From contig CAKSUM010000002.1 in the NCBI GenBank assembly GCA_934501535.1, forward strand, positions 199,928 to 263,927: DNA of 64,000 nucleotides, read 5' to 3'. Below are positions 43,094 to 51,701 of the stretch, one piece after another. Source of the stretch: an uncultured Clostridia bacterium (GTDB lineage: Bacteria > Bacillota > Clostridia > UBA1381). The stretch's first letter is position 1. Each line of letters begins with the position of its first letter. The translations under genes and the position numbers were made by a program. The notes beneath the pieces are model-generated. The model was not told where the DNA came from. It did no database searches and saw only the letters and a list, made by a program, of their open reading frames with translations.

Positions 43094-44062
43094 ATGGAAA
43101 ACTATATAACAGTAACGGGTTCGCCGGATAAGCCGGAAACTTGGATATATAAAAATGAAAGCGGAATGTACATACGCCGTGCGGAATTTACGGGCAGAAA
43201 GCCGGGTACCGCACCGATAAAAATACTGCATTTTACCGACGTTCACTTAAACTGCACCAATGCGGAGGACGAAAAAAACGAGGAAATTATGTATACAAAA
43301 AAGTTCCGTCACTGGAATGAAAATGCCGCCTCGGTAAAAGCGCTTGTGAAGGCAATGGATTATGCGGAAAATTTCGACAAGACCGTTATAACCGGAGATG
43401 TTTTGGATTTTATGTCATACGGCGCAATGGAGCTTATGGACAAATACATTTGGGAACGCGACCCGAACATTACGGTCACTCTCGGAAATCATGAGTATGT
43501 GCGACAGATGGAAACGGACAGGCAGGACGCGACGCCGCTTGAAAGCCGTCTTGAAATTTTAAAAAAATTCTGGCGTCATGATATGTTCTATACGTCGGAG
43601 GTGCTCGGGGATAAGGTCATGATTATAAATCTTGACAACAGCTTGGAGCGGTATTGGGACTTCCAGGCGGAAAAGCTTAAAAAGGATATAGAACGCGCAA
43701 AACGTGAAAAGCTGATTATACTCATATTTCAGCATGAGGCAATTTCAACGGGAAAGCCGGAGGACGCATGCGTTAAGGCGCTTATCACGTGTGACGGGGC
43801 GCAGGATGATTTTTATAACATCGCAGGCTCGCCGAAAAATACCGATTCGGCAACCGCGGCTGTTTATGAGCTTATCACAAAAAATGCCGACGTCATAAAA
43901 GGACTGTTCTGCGGACATTATCACAGCGGCTATTACACCGAGGTCAAAGCGGAGTTTTCCGACGAAAACGGCACGCATGACGCGGTAATTCCGCAGTATA
44001 TCGAAGAGGGGCTGGTGTATAATGATTATGCCGGTCATGTTATGGAAATAACGGTTAAATAA
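43094..44062 (+). CDS. Metallophosphoesterase
   Basis: This 322-residue protein has the calcineurin-like phosphoesterase motifs: FTDVHLN (D-x-H) near residue 53, GDVLDF near 99, LGNHEY near 132, FQHEA near 215 and CGHYHSG near 274. Together these bind the two metal ions. It hydrolyses a phosphate mono- or diester that cannot be identified. GGAGG precedes the ATG. It is in one unit with the preceding DraG-type gene and ends at a strong terminator, which suggests a shared pathway. Confidence 0.85.
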   Translation: MENYITVTGSPDKPETWIYKNESGMYIRRAEFTGRKPGTAPIKILHFTDVHLNCTNAEDEKNEEIMYTKKFRHWNENAASVKALVKAMDYAENFDKTVITGDVLDFMSYGAMELMDKYIWERDPNITVTLGNHEYVRQMETDRQDATPLESRLEILKKFWRHDMFYTSEVLGDKVMIINLDNSLERYWDFQAEKLKKDIERAKREKLIILIFQHEAISTGKPEDACVKALITCDGAQDDFYNIAGSPKNTDSATAAVYELITKNADVIKGLFCGHYHSGYYTEVKAEFSDENGTHDAVIPQYIEEGLVYNDYAGHVMEITVK

Positions 44063-44067
44063 TATTG

Positions 44068-44112
44068 CCGGGAAAATTTACGTGCAAATTTTCCCGGTTT
44101 TGTTGTTTTTAT
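44068..44112 (+). terminator. Rho-independent terminator
   Basis: CCGGGAAAATTT pairs with AAATTTTCCCGG around a 6-base loop and is followed by TTTTGTTGTTTTT. It ends the DraG-metallophosphoesterase unit. Confidence 0.85.
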
Positions 44113-44185
44113 CAGTAAAATATGATACAATAATTTATGAAATGTAATTTTGCAATTCATGCAGAAAATAAAGGTGGTTATTGAT

Positions 44186-45031
44186 ATGTGGAAAACAAAA
44201 TTAGCATTGGGAACAAGCGAACAATTCAAAATTTCAGTTGAAGAACAGATAAAATTATTTTGTAAAACCGGGTTTGAGGGATTTTTTACCGATATGCAAT
44301 GCAGGAGCAATATTGCGGATTACAGAAAGCTTGCCGACGAACTTGGCATGATTTATCAGTCAATTCATGCTCCGTTCGGGAAAGCTGCCGATTTTTGGGC
44401 TGAAGGCGATGCGGCGGAGGCAGCCGTCGCCGAACTTACGGAATGTGTACGGTGCTGTGCGGAATTTGGCGTGCCTATCATGGTTGCACATGTGTTTATC
44501 GGCTTTGACAAGCATGAACCGAATGACATCGGCGTGAAAAATTATGAAAGAGTTGTAAAGGAAGCTGAAAAATACGGCGTGAAGATTGCATTTGAAAACA
44601 CAGAGGGAGAAGAATATCTCGCAGCCGTTATGAAAGGATTGTCGCATTACAAGAATGTCGGATTTTGCTGGGATACGGGACATGAAATGTGCTATAATCA
44701 CAGCCGTGATATGATGGCGCTGTACGGTGACAGGATAATCGCGACACACATAAACGATAACCTCGGGATAAAGGATTTTAACGGCAAAATCACATGGACC
44801 GACGATTTGCATTTACTTCCGTTTGACGGAATTGCGGATTGGGAGAGTGTCGCCGGCAGGCTGAATAAATACGGCTATAACGGCATACTGACATTTGAAT
44901 TGGTCAAGGAAAGCAAGCCCGACAGATTTGAAAATAACATCTATGCAAAAATGCCTATAGAAGAATACATTGCGGAGGCGTACAAGCGTGCGTGCCGGTT
45001 CGCTGCATTAAAGCAAAGATGTACACTATAA
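44186..45031 (+). CDS. Sugar phosphate isomerase/epimerase (TIM barrel)
   Basis: This 281-residue protein is a xylose-isomerase-like TIM barrel of the AP_endonuc_2 family. SIHAPFGKAADFW near residue 60, VAHVFIGFDKHE near 100, IAFENTEGEEYL near 135 and FCWDTGHEMCY near 160 supply the usual metal-binding His, Glu and Asp residues. The ATG at 44186 has AAAGGTGG upstream. The substrate is unknown. It stands alone between two other units, with its downstream neighbour yqeG 21 bases away. Confidence 0.85.
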   Translation: MWKTKLALGTSEQFKISVEEQIKLFCKTGFEGFFTDMQCRSNIADYRKLADELGMIYQSIHAPFGKAADFWAEGDAAEAAVAELTECVRCCAEFGVPIMVAHVFIGFDKHEPNDIGVKNYERVVKEAEKYGVKIAFENTEGEEYLAAVMKGLSHYKNVGFCWDTGHEMCYNHSRDMMALYGDRIIATHINDNLGIKDFNGKITWTDDLHLLPFDGIADWESVAGRLNKYGYNGILTFELVKESKPDRFENNIYAKMPIEEYIAEAYKRACRFAALKQRCTL

Positions 45032-45052
45032 ACAGATATTACGGAGAATTTT

Positions 45053-45544
45053 ATGTTTGAAAGATTTTACCCCGATTATAAATTCGGGTCAATTCATGAT
45101 ATACCGGAGAATTTTTTTGAAAACTGCGGTATAAAATATGCGCTGCTCGATATTGATAATACGCTTGTAAGCTACACAAGGTCAACAGCAGATGACGGCG
45201 CACGGAAATTTCTCGGCAGTTTGACGGAAAGAAATATACAATATGCGTTTGTTTCGAACAATCACCGTGAAAGGGTGGAGGATTTTGCGCGCGAATTTGG
45301 TGCGGTATACGTGAATGACGCCGCAAAGCCGCTGCGGTTCGGTATAAAAAAGGCTATGCGGCTTCTGGGTGCGGACAGGGAACAAACCGTAATAATCGGC
45401 GACCAGCTGTTCACAGATGTGTGGGCAGGAAAGCGCACCGGGATTATGACGGTGCTGGTAGACCCTATCGACGCAAAGGAAACACCGTTTTTCGGCTTAA
45501 AACGTCGTCTGGAAAAAATTGTGTTAAAGGACTGTAAAATATGA
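45053..45544 (+). CDS. yqeG: YqeG family HAD IIIA-type phosphatase
   Basis: This 163-residue HAD protein has motif I LLDIDNTLVSY near residue 26, the second motif in FVSNNH, and the third in IIGDQLFTDVWAGKRTG. YqeG phosphatases are close to PgpA-type phosphatidylglycerophosphatases; the physiological substrate here is not certain. ACGGAG precedes the ATG. It shares an ATGA overlap with aroE, the same neighbourhood as in Bacillus, where yqeG lies beside aroE. Confidence 0.88.
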   Translation: MFERFYPDYKFGSIHDIPENFFENCGIKYALLDIDNTLVSYTRSTADDGARKFLGSLTERNIQYAFVSNNHRERVEDFAREFGAVYVNDAAKPLRFGIKKAMRLLGADREQTVIIGDQLFTDVWAGKRTGIMTVLVDPIDAKETPFFGLKRRLEKIVLKDCKI

Positions 45545-46359
45545 AAAAACTTGCAATTATCGGCAGCCCGGTGGCGCACAGCCATTCGCCTGCAATGCAT
45601 AACTTTATATCGGAACGAATAGGCGCGGATTATCGGTACGGCGCGATTGAGGTGCCGCCGGAGGAACTGGAAAATGCCGTAAGAGTGCTCAAAGAGGATG
45701 GCTATGCCGGATTTAACGTAACTGCGCCGCACAAGCAGAAAATAATGCAGTACCTTGATGAAATTTCAAAGGAGGCGCGTGATTTCGGTGCGGTGAATAC
45801 GGTTGTAAACAAAAACGGGAGGCTGTGCGGCTTCAACACCGATGCGGAGGGGTTTTATATGTCGCTGCTGCATGACGGTATCAATCCTGTCGGCGCGGAC
45901 ATTCTGATTTTCGGCGCAGGCGGCGCTGCGCAACCCGTGATAATGTATCTTGCGTCACACGGAGCAAAGTCGGTTACGGTGATAAACCGCAGCCCGGAAC
46001 GTGCCAGGGCGGCGGCGGAACGAACCGAGCAGCTGTACGGCATTAAAATCGAAACGCAAATTACAAAACCGCATTATGACATTGCGGTTAACTGCACAAC
46101 TCTCGGAATGGGGAAATATGCCGGGATGTCGCCGATGAGCGATTTGTCGGTAATTGACGCGGAGTCCGCTGCGGTCGATATGATTTACAATCCTCCCGAA
46201 ACACAGTTTTTAAAATCGGCAAAGGAAACCGGGGCGAAAACGGCAAACGGCTTGGGAATGCTTGTGTATCAGGGAATTTTGGCGTACGAACTGTTCACGG
46301 ACACGGCTTTGCCGAAAGATATGGCGGATATGATTTTTGCGGAGGTGTTCGGATTATGA
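45541..46359 (+). CDS. aroE: Shikimate dehydrogenase
   Basis: This 272-residue enzyme reduces 3-dehydroshikimate to shikimate with NADPH. The substrate site is visible in GSPVAHSHSPAMHN near residue 9 and NVTAPHKQKIM near 60, which holds the catalytic lysine; the aspartate is in GFNTDAEGF. The nucleotide site FGAGGAAQPV is near 124. It overlaps yqeG and aroK by ATGA overlaps, so all three are coupled. Confidence 0.95.
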   Translation: MKKLAIIGSPVAHSHSPAMHNFISERIGADYRYGAIEVPPEELENAVRVLKEDGYAGFNVTAPHKQKIMQYLDEISKEARDFGAVNTVVNKNGRLCGFNTDAEGFYMSLLHDGINPVGADILIFGAGGAAQPVIMYLASHGAKSVTVINRSPERARAAAERTEQLYGIKIETQITKPHYDIAVNCTTLGMGKYAGMSPMSDLSVIDAESAAVDMIYNPPETQFLKSAKETGAKTANGLGMLVYQGILAYELFTDTALPKDMADMIFAEVFGL

Positions 46360-46862
46360 ACGTAGTGCTGACCGGATTTATGGCGACCGGCAAAACCACG
46401 GTCGGAAAAGCGCTTGCCCGGAAATTGGGCATGGATTTTGCCGATACCGATGAAATGATTGAACGTGAGCACGGGAAAATTTCCGATATATTTGAAAAGT
46501 ACGGCGAACCGGAATTCAGGCGCATGGAAACGGAGACGGCGACAATTGCGGCGCATTTTGACAATACGGTTATAGCAACCGGCGGCGGAATTGTTCTGAA
46601 CACGAGAAATATCAGGATTTTGTCGGAAAACGGCATTGTGGTAAATCTGGAGCCTGACAGAGCGGTTATCGAGGAGCGTCTGGGGCGAGGCGACAATTCC
46701 AGACCGCTGTCCGCCGGAGGAGCTGACAAGCTGTGGGCGCGCTTTGAGGAGAGGCGGAAATACTATGATTTGTGTGATTTTAAGGTAGCGGTAACATCGG
46801 GCAGGAGCGTCGCGGAAATCGCCGCGGAAATAGCGGAAAGACTGCATGAGTTCAGCCGCTGA
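46356..46862 (+). CDS. aroK: Shikimate kinase
   Basis: This 168-residue P-loop kinase phosphorylates shikimate at the 3-hydroxyl. GFMATGKTTVGKALARKLG holds the P-loop core GFMATGKTT near residue 7; DTDEMIE near 32 and TGGGIVL near 77 bind shikimate. It follows aroE with a 4-base overlap. The pair gives two consecutive steps of chorismate synthesis. Confidence 0.95.
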   Translation: MNVVLTGFMATGKTTVGKALARKLGMDFADTDEMIEREHGKISDIFEKYGEPEFRRMETETATIAAHFDNTVIATGGGIVLNTRNIRILSENGIVVNLEPDRAVIEERLGRGDNSRPLSAGGADKLWARFEERRKYYDLCDFKVAVTSGRSVAEIAAEIAERLHEFSR

Positions 46863-46881
46863 CAGGAAAGGACGTGGAAAT

Positions 46882-47733
46882 ATGGAAGCAAAATTCGGAG
46901 CCGCAGGCAACAGTGACAGCTTTTATGCCGAGGGGCATAAGGCGTCGGAGGATATGCCGAAATGGCTTAAAGACAGAGGTTTGGACGCATACGAATATCA
47001 GTGCGGCAACGGCGTACGCTGCGGTGAGGCGACGGCAAGAAAGATTGCCGCAAAGGCAAAGGAAAATCAAATTGCACTCAGCGTTCATTCGCCGTATTAT
47101 ATTAATCTTGCCACGGAGGATGATGAAAAACGCTTGGGCGGTATAAATTATATTTTGCAGTCATCGCAATTGGTGAAATATTTTGAGGGTGAGCGCGTGG
47201 TAGTACACTGCGGCGCGCTGTGCAAGCTTACCCGTGAACAGGCGCTTGAATATGCGAAGAAAACACTGACCCTTGCGCGTGCAGCGATGGTGGAAAACGG
47301 ACTGGAAAATGTTCGGCTGTGCATTGAAACGATGGGAAAAATCAATCAGCTCGGCGATTTGAACGAGGTCATGGAATTGTGTGCGCTTGATGAAAGTTTT
47401 CTTCCGTGCATCGATTTCGGGCATCTGAACGCGCGCACGCTCGGTGCGTTTAAAGAAAAAAAGGATTTTGAAATAATTTTTGACAGCATCGAAAACAAGT
47501 TGGGTAAGGACAGGCTGAATTGTTTTCACAGCCATTTCAGCAAAATCGAGTACACCAAAGGCGGCGAGAAAAAGCATCTGACCTTTGATGATACAGTGTA
47601 CGGTCCGGAGTTTGAGCCGGTTGCGCAGATTTTGGCGGAACGCGGTATTGCTCCCACGATAATATGCGAATCGAGCGGAACTCAAGCCGAGGACGCACTT
47701 ATTATGAAAAAAATATATCAGGCAAAATTGTAA
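46882..47733 (+). CDS. nfo: Endonuclease IV family protein
   Basis: This 283-residue TIM-barrel protein matches AP endonuclease family 2. The zinc ligands can be followed in LSVHSPYYIN, VVVHCGA, CIETMGK, CIDFGHLNAR, CFHSHFSK and IICESSG. It would cut DNA at abasic sites. The ATG at 46882 has GAAAGGACGTGG upstream, better placed than a GTG-like start at 46846. It follows aroK by 19 bases, so it may be transcribed with the aro genes. A role as a sugar isomerase is less likely because the DNA-repair motif pattern is complete. Confidence 0.82.
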   Translation: MEAKFGAAGNSDSFYAEGHKASEDMPKWLKDRGLDAYEYQCGNGVRCGEATARKIAAKAKENQIALSVHSPYYINLATEDDEKRLGGINYILQSSQLVKYFEGERVVVHCGALCKLTREQALEYAKKTLTLARAAMVENGLENVRLCIETMGKINQLGDLNEVMELCALDESFLPCIDFGHLNARTLGAFKEKKDFEIIFDSIENKLGKDRLNCFHSHFSKIEYTKGGEKKHLTFDDTVYGPEFEPVAQILAERGIAPTIICESSGTQAEDALIMKKIYQAKL

Positions 47734-47740
47734 AAAAATG

Positions 47741-47769
47741 TTGACAAATGACCTGATTGGTGTTATAAT
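47741..47769 (+). promoter_or_regulatory. Consensus promoter of rplU-rpmA
   Basis: A perfect TTGACA (47741-47746), a 17-base spacer and a perfect TATAAT (47764-47769) lie upstream of rplU. Confidence 0.88.
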
Positions 47770-47775
47770 ATTTAG

Positions 47776-47860
47776 GTATCCGCATGAGTGCATGGTTATA
47801 AATCCGAAATAACGGTACCGGCATCAGCGTGACTTCATATTAATAAGGAGGTGTATCGGA
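47776..47860 (+). promoter_or_regulatory. Leader of rplU, possible L21 leader
   Basis: The 85-base leader between the promoter and rplU contains short pairable segments (TATCCGCATGAG, GGTACCGGCAT). Firmicute rplU genes often have the conserved L21 leader; position fits, but I cannot verify the motif base by base. Confidence 0.35.
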
Positions 47861-48172
47861 ATGTATGCAATTTTTGAAACCGGCGGAAAGCAGTACAAGG
47901 TTGAAGAAGGCAGCGTAGTTTTTGTTGAAAAGCTGGAAACGGCTGAGGGCGAAACAGTTACTTTTGACAAGGTTCTTGCAGTTGCAGACGGTGAAAAGAT
48001 GACAGTAGGCGCACCGACAGTTGACGGTGCTACGGTAACCGCAAAGGTTGCTAAACAGGGTAAGGCTAAAAAGATTTATGTCTTCAAAATGAAGAGAAAA
48101 AAGAACGAACGTTCCAAAAAAGGTCACAGACAGCCTTATACAAAGATTGTTGTTGAATCAATCAATGCTTAA
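47861..48172 (+). CDS. rplU: 50S ribosomal protein L21
   Basis: This 103-residue protein is L21, a beta-barrel 50S protein that needs L20 for binding. YAIFETGGKQYKVEEGSVVFVEKL, cited by its cores ETGGKQYKVEEG, and the end KKGHRQPYTKI are typical. AAGGAGG precedes the ATG. The next gene is rpmA with only 40 bases between; the protease gene prp (ysxB) that often lies there is absent. Confidence 0.97.
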   Translation: MYAIFETGGKQYKVEEGSVVFVEKLETAEGETVTFDKVLAVADGEKMTVGAPTVDGATVTAKVAKQGKAKKIYVFKMKRKKNERSKKGHRQPYTKIVVESINA

Positions 48173-48212
48173 TCAGCATATTAAATTGAAATCGAAAGCT
48201 GAGGTGTTTTAA

Positions 48213-48467
48213 ATGGCTCATAAAAAAGGTATGGGTTCCACCAAGAACGGTCGCGACAGCGAAAGTAAACGTCTTGGTGTGAAAAGAGCAGACGGTCAGT
48301 TTGTACTTGCAGGTAACATTCTCGTAAGACAAAGAGGAACCAAAATCCATCCGGGCAATAACGTAGGTATCGGCAGTGATGATACACTGTTCGCACTTGT
48401 TGACGGTAAGGTTAAGTTCGAGAGAAAAGGCAAGGATAAGAAACAGTGCAGCGTATATTCTGCATAA
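48213..48467 (+). CDS. rpmA: 50S ribosomal protein L27, without N-terminal extension
   Basis: This 84-residue protein is L27, whose N-terminal tail reaches the peptidyl-transferase centre. It begins MAHKKGMGSTKNGRDS, with no cleavable MLxLDLQFFA-type extension. A TAA stop directly precedes the ATG in frame, so no longer form is possible. This fits the lack of the Prp protease gene beside it. GAGGTG precedes the start. A terminator follows about 30 bases after the stop. Confidence 0.97.
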   Translation: MAHKKGMGSTKNGRDSESKRLGVKRADGQFVLAGNILVRQRGTKIHPGNNVGIGSDDTLFALVDGKVKFERKGKDKKQCSVYSA

Positions 48468-48496
48468 GTTTTTGACCGATTAACAATGTTTAATAA

Positions 48497-48537
48497 AAAG
48501 AGCGCGGTAAAATGATAACATTTCACTGCGCTTTTTT
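48497..48537 (+). terminator. Rho-independent terminator of rplU-rpmA
   Basis: AGCGCGGTAAAATG pairs with CATTTCACTGCGCT and is followed by a T6 run. Confidence 0.8.
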
Positions 48538-48554
48538 GTTGCCGTTTTATTTCA

Positions 48555-49901
48555 TTAAACATTCACCGCTCTTAATTTTTCCGATTTCCATGCACCCGTA
48601 AAATATACTGTGACCGAATACAAACATTCGATAATCCATGAAACAACCCAGCCGATAAATATGCCGTTCATTTCAAAATATTTTACGGCGATATACGAAA
48701 CGATAATTCTTGACGCTGCGCCGATAAAGGTTGCCGTTATAAGAAAACGCATTGCAACTATGCCGCGGAAAAACGCATGAAATAGATTATTTACTACATT
48801 AAATACAATAAACGGCATAAAGTATCTTATAAAGATTACAGACATGTCGAGTACCTCTCCCGTGCTTCCGGACGGCAGAAACATGCGGCAAAAATTTTCG
48901 GCATATATAACCGATACCATAAGCAGCGGCGCGAGGAACAGTAAGCCCTGTACAAATCCGACCCTAAGACCCTTTTTTATATTTTCATACTGACCTGCAC
49001 CGATGCTCTGTGACACGTAGTTGCTTAAAGTTTTTGAAGAATTCCAGTATATTATTGAATTTATGTCAAAAGCTTTAAGACAGATTATGTACACAGCCGA
49101 TGCGGTGCTTCCTATTCCGTTCACAATCGGCGAAATTACCAGCGAAGCGAGATACATAACCATTTGCTGAAGCATCGTCGGAACAGCATATTTTACCGAA
49201 GATTTAACCGTACGCATTGAAAAAGCGACTTTATATTTATCAACGCCCAGTTCTTTAAAACATTTTCTTATTTTCATAAAATAACATACGTCAACCACTA
49301 AGGCGGAAAATACCGTTGATACGGCTATTCCTCCTATGCCCATATTAAGCACTTTTACGGCAAATAAGTTGCCGCCTATATGCAGAACGGTTGATACAGC
49401 CGACATGACAAGAGGATACATACTGCTTCCGAAGGCATTCATCAGATATACACCGTAGTTATTTCCGATAAGAAAAGCGCTTCCTATCATGTATATGCTG
49501 AAATATATGCCCGAATCTTTTTGTATAGACGGGTCGATGGAGAGCAGGTTAAATAAAGGATATTTTAATATGACTGCTATGATGCTCAGTGTAAATATAA
49601 CAGCTGCGATAAATATATAATTCATATAGATTACGGTTTTTAGCCTTTTATATTCCTTTGCGCCGAAAAGTCTGGCAACATAAATTGAAAAGCCGACTCC
49701 GTATCCGCAGAATGTCGAGGAAAAAAACTGTATGAATGCAGAAGTTGACCCGATTGCGGCAAGCCCCGAATAGTCGAGTATTTTTCCCGCTATCATCGTG
49801 TCAATAATGCTGTATGCCTGCGAAAGAAATCCGGCAAGTATCAGCGGTATTGCAAACAGAAGAAATGTCTTGTAAATATTCCCTTTTGTTAAGTCTTTCA
49901 T
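48555..49901 (-). CDS. MATE family efflux transporter
   Basis: This 448-residue membrane protein has about twelve helices and the MATE pattern of two related halves: IDTMIAGKILDYSGLAAIGS near residue 28 (core IDTMIAGK) and MVMYLASLVISPIVNGIG in the second half. Family members export drugs, flavins or other cations in exchange for H+ or Na+. AGGAG precedes the ATG. It is divergent from the DeoR regulator at 50024, which probably controls it. Confidence 0.85.
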   Translation of the reverse strand: MKDLTKGNIYKTFLLFAIPLILAGFLSQAYSIIDTMIAGKILDYSGLAAIGSTSAFIQFFSSTFCGYGVGFSIYVARLFGAKEYKRLKTVIYMNYIFIAAVIFTLSIIAVILKYPLFNLLSIDPSIQKDSGIYFSIYMIGSAFLIGNNYGVYLMNAFGSSMYPLVMSAVSTVLHIGGNLFAVKVLNMGIGGIAVSTVFSALVVDVCYFMKIRKCFKELGVDKYKVAFSMRTVKSSVKYAVPTMLQQMVMYLASLVISPIVNGIGSTASAVYIICLKAFDINSIIYWNSSKTLSNYVSQSIGAGQYENIKKGLRVGFVQGLLFLAPLLMVSVIYAENFCRMFLPSGSTGEVLDMSVIFIRYFMPFIVFNVVNNLFHAFFRGIVAMRFLITATFIGAASRIIVSYIAVKYFEMNGIFIGWVVSWIIECLYSVTVYFTGAWKSEKLRAVNV

Positions 49902-49911
49902 TTTTCGCTCC

Positions 49912-49940
49912 TTGACTTTATTGATAATTTACTATATAAT
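49912..49940 (+). promoter_or_regulatory. Promoter of the DeoR-family gene
   Basis: TTGACT (49912-49917), a 17-base spacer and a perfect TATAAT (49935-49940) precede the DeoR gene. The opposite strand shows TTGATA and TTATAT 17 bases apart for the divergent MATE gene. Confidence 0.6.
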
Positions 49941-49958
49941 GACATTATATTCATTTTA

Positions 49959-50012
49959 TCAACATTTTTCAAGAATGGCTAAAAATATGAATAATTCTCA
50001 ACATTTATCAAA
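49959..50012. repeat. Direct repeat, candidate DeoR operator
   Basis: TCAACATTTTTCAA at 49959-49972 recurs as TCAACATTTATCAA at 49998-50011, one mismatch in 14, 39 bases apart, between the divergent MATE and DeoR genes. Spacing close to four helical turns fits a pair of repressor sites. Confidence 0.45.
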
Positions 50013-50023
50013 AGGAGTTTAAT

Positions 50024-50770
50024 ATGTATCAAAAAGAAAGAATAGATACCATCATGAATATCCTTAAGGAAAACGGATATGTTACCGTTAAGTATCTGAC
50101 GAGGGCGCTTGATTACAGCAATGCAACAATAAACCGTGATTTGAATATTATGGAAAAACAAAAATTGATTACGCGAACCTACGGCGGTGTTGAAATGCGA
50201 GAAAATCTATCGGTGCCGCTGGAATTCAGGTATCATAAGGAACGGATACAAAAAAGAAAAATTTCAAAATGTGCGGCTGATTTTATATGTGAGGGAGATA
50301 CTGTATTAATAGACGCGTCAACAACAACGGAAAAAATGGGCGATTTTGTAACGGATATGAAGGATATTACCGTCATCACAAATAATATGGCGCTTGCGGC
50401 GCACCTGAGCGAGAATATCTCACATGTAATCTGCACCGGGGGGAGAGTGATCGAGGCACCATATATGCTGGGCGGCGATGCGACAATCCGGACGATACTC
50501 AGATACAATTTTGACAAGGCATTTTTCTCTACCGGCGGAGCCGGCAGCGATGGTATCGTAAAATCGAGAAATGCGGCGGCAGGACTGTTTTTTGAAGCAA
50601 TACGCAAAAATACAAAAAAATTATTCTTTTTAACCGACCACAGTAAAATAGATGTTGATTTAGAATATAATATTGCGGATTTTTCGGAGATTGATGCAGT
50701 GATAAGCGATTATCATTTTCCGGAAGAAGTGAAAAAGCGATACAATAATGTTGAGTTTTGTGAGGTATGA
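50024..50770 (+). CDS. DeoR family transcriptional regulator
   Basis: This 248-residue protein has an N-terminal DeoR helix-turn-helix (YVTVKYLTRALDYSNATINRDL, core VKYLTRALDYSNATINR) and a C-terminal sugar-phosphate sensor domain of the DeoRC type, with DASTTTEKMG and ITNNMALAAHL. Such regulators respond to phosphorylated sugars. AAAGGAG precedes the ATG. It is divergent from the MATE transporter. A MATE gene as target of a sugar-responsive regulator is unusual. Confidence 0.88.
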   Translation: MYQKERIDTIMNILKENGYVTVKYLTRALDYSNATINRDLNIMEKQKLITRTYGGVEMRENLSVPLEFRYHKERIQKRKISKCAADFICEGDTVLIDASTTTEKMGDFVTDMKDITVITNNMALAAHLSENISHVICTGGRVIEAPYMLGGDATIRTILRYNFDKAFFSTGGAGSDGIVKSRNAAAGLFFEAIRKNTKKLFFLTDHSKIDVDLEYNIADFSEIDAVISDYHFPEEVKKRYNNVEFCEV

Positions 50771-50945
50771 TTTATGTAATATAAGAAAGATTTCATTTTG
50801 CCGGTGTCGGTTATGAGCAGCACCTGAAATATTTTCACATGTGCGCGGGAGTAAAAAAGCTGCTGCACAAATAACGGGCGGTCGATGCGAACATAACCCT
50901 TTGCAAAAATGGGGAAAAGCCCTGATGTGTGACTGAAATTTTGCA

Positions 50946-50980
50946 TATAAAAATCGGAACGGAGCAAAGTCCGTTCCGAT
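50946..50980 (-). terminator. Terminator of the tRNA-Thr gene
   Basis: On the minus strand ATCGGAACGGA pairs with TCCGTTCCGAT around a 6-base loop, followed by TTTTTAT, directly after the tRNA CCA end. Confidence 0.85.
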
Positions 50981-50981
50981 G

Positions 50982-51057
<76 letters not shown>

Positions 51058-51241
51058 ATAACATAACTATTATAATATATTTATTTTGTATTGTCAAGTC
51101 TTTTTATAAATAAATAAAAATTTTACTGGAAAAATCTTATAGTAATAATTTGCGTGTTATGTCACAAAATATGATTGTAGCCGAAAGAAAAAGGCTGCTT
51201 TAAATAGAAAAAAAGTATAAAAAAGTATGGAGGAAGAAAAA

Positions 51242-51433
51242 ATGAGCAAATCAAAAATTTCAGTACCCGAAGCAAAGCAGGCAATGGAAAACTTCAAGAT
51301 GGAAGCTGCTAACGAAGTAGGCGTTAATCTTAAGCAGGGCTATAACGGTGACCTTACAGCAAGACAGGCAGGTTCAATCGGCGGTCAAATGGTTAAGAAG
51401 ATGATTGAAGATTACGAGAACAAGATTAAATAA
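51242..51433 (+). CDS. Alpha/beta-type small acid-soluble spore protein
   Basis: This 63-residue protein coats and protects DNA in dormant spores. The conserved core QAMENFKMEAANEVGV holds the GPR germination-protease site, and the second half LTARQAGSIGGQMVKKMIE is the DNA-binding segment. The ATG at 51242 is chosen because GGAGG lies 8 bases upstream; an earlier ATG at 51227 overlaps it. It stands alone. A sigma-G promoter would be expected, but I do not see one with confidence. Confidence 0.93.
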   Translation: MSKSKISVPEAKQAMENFKMEAANEVGVNLKQGYNGDLTARQAGSIGGQMVKKMIEDYENKIK

Positions 51434-51436
51434 CAA

Positions 51437-51604
51437 ATGATTCATGTAGTCAGCTTATTTTCAATTTTAAACAATGATTTTAAGACAGAGGAAGGGGATA
51501 TAATTTTTGTACCGAGCCTCTACGGCGGTGTATTTAATCCCATGGATTTGAGCGGCGTGAATTATATGCCCATATTAATTATTAAAAAGTATCCTGAAAT
51601 TTAA
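51437..51604 (+). CDS. Small ORF after the spore protein gene, doubtful
   Basis: A 55-residue frame starts 3 bases after the spore-protein stop and reads MIHVVSLFSILNNDFK, later GDIIFVPSLYGGVFNP. It has no ribosome-binding site. A 13-bp inverted repeat (51467-51479 and 51603-51615) brackets most of it. It may be a gene remnant or chance frame; no function can be given. Confidence 0.25.
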   Translation: MIHVVSLFSILNNDFKTEEGDIIFVPSLYGGVFNPMDLSGVNYMPILIIKKYPEI

Positions 51605-51615
51605 TCATTGTTTAA
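51467..51615. repeat. Perfect 13-bp inverted repeat, 123 bases apart
   Basis: TTAAACAATGATT at 51467-51479 is repeated in inverted form as AATCATTGTTTAA at 51603-51615. The rest of the 51434-51810 gap holds a second short palindrome (GGAATACAAA/TTTGTGTTCC near 51663) and the hairpin listed separately; no convincing gene lies there. Confidence 0.5.
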
Positions 51616-51701
51616 GAAAGTAAGCAAAATCATTCGGTGCATATCGGTGCATCGGGACAAAGGGAATACAAAATTTGTGTTCCGGATAAACAAAAGCTTT
51701 A

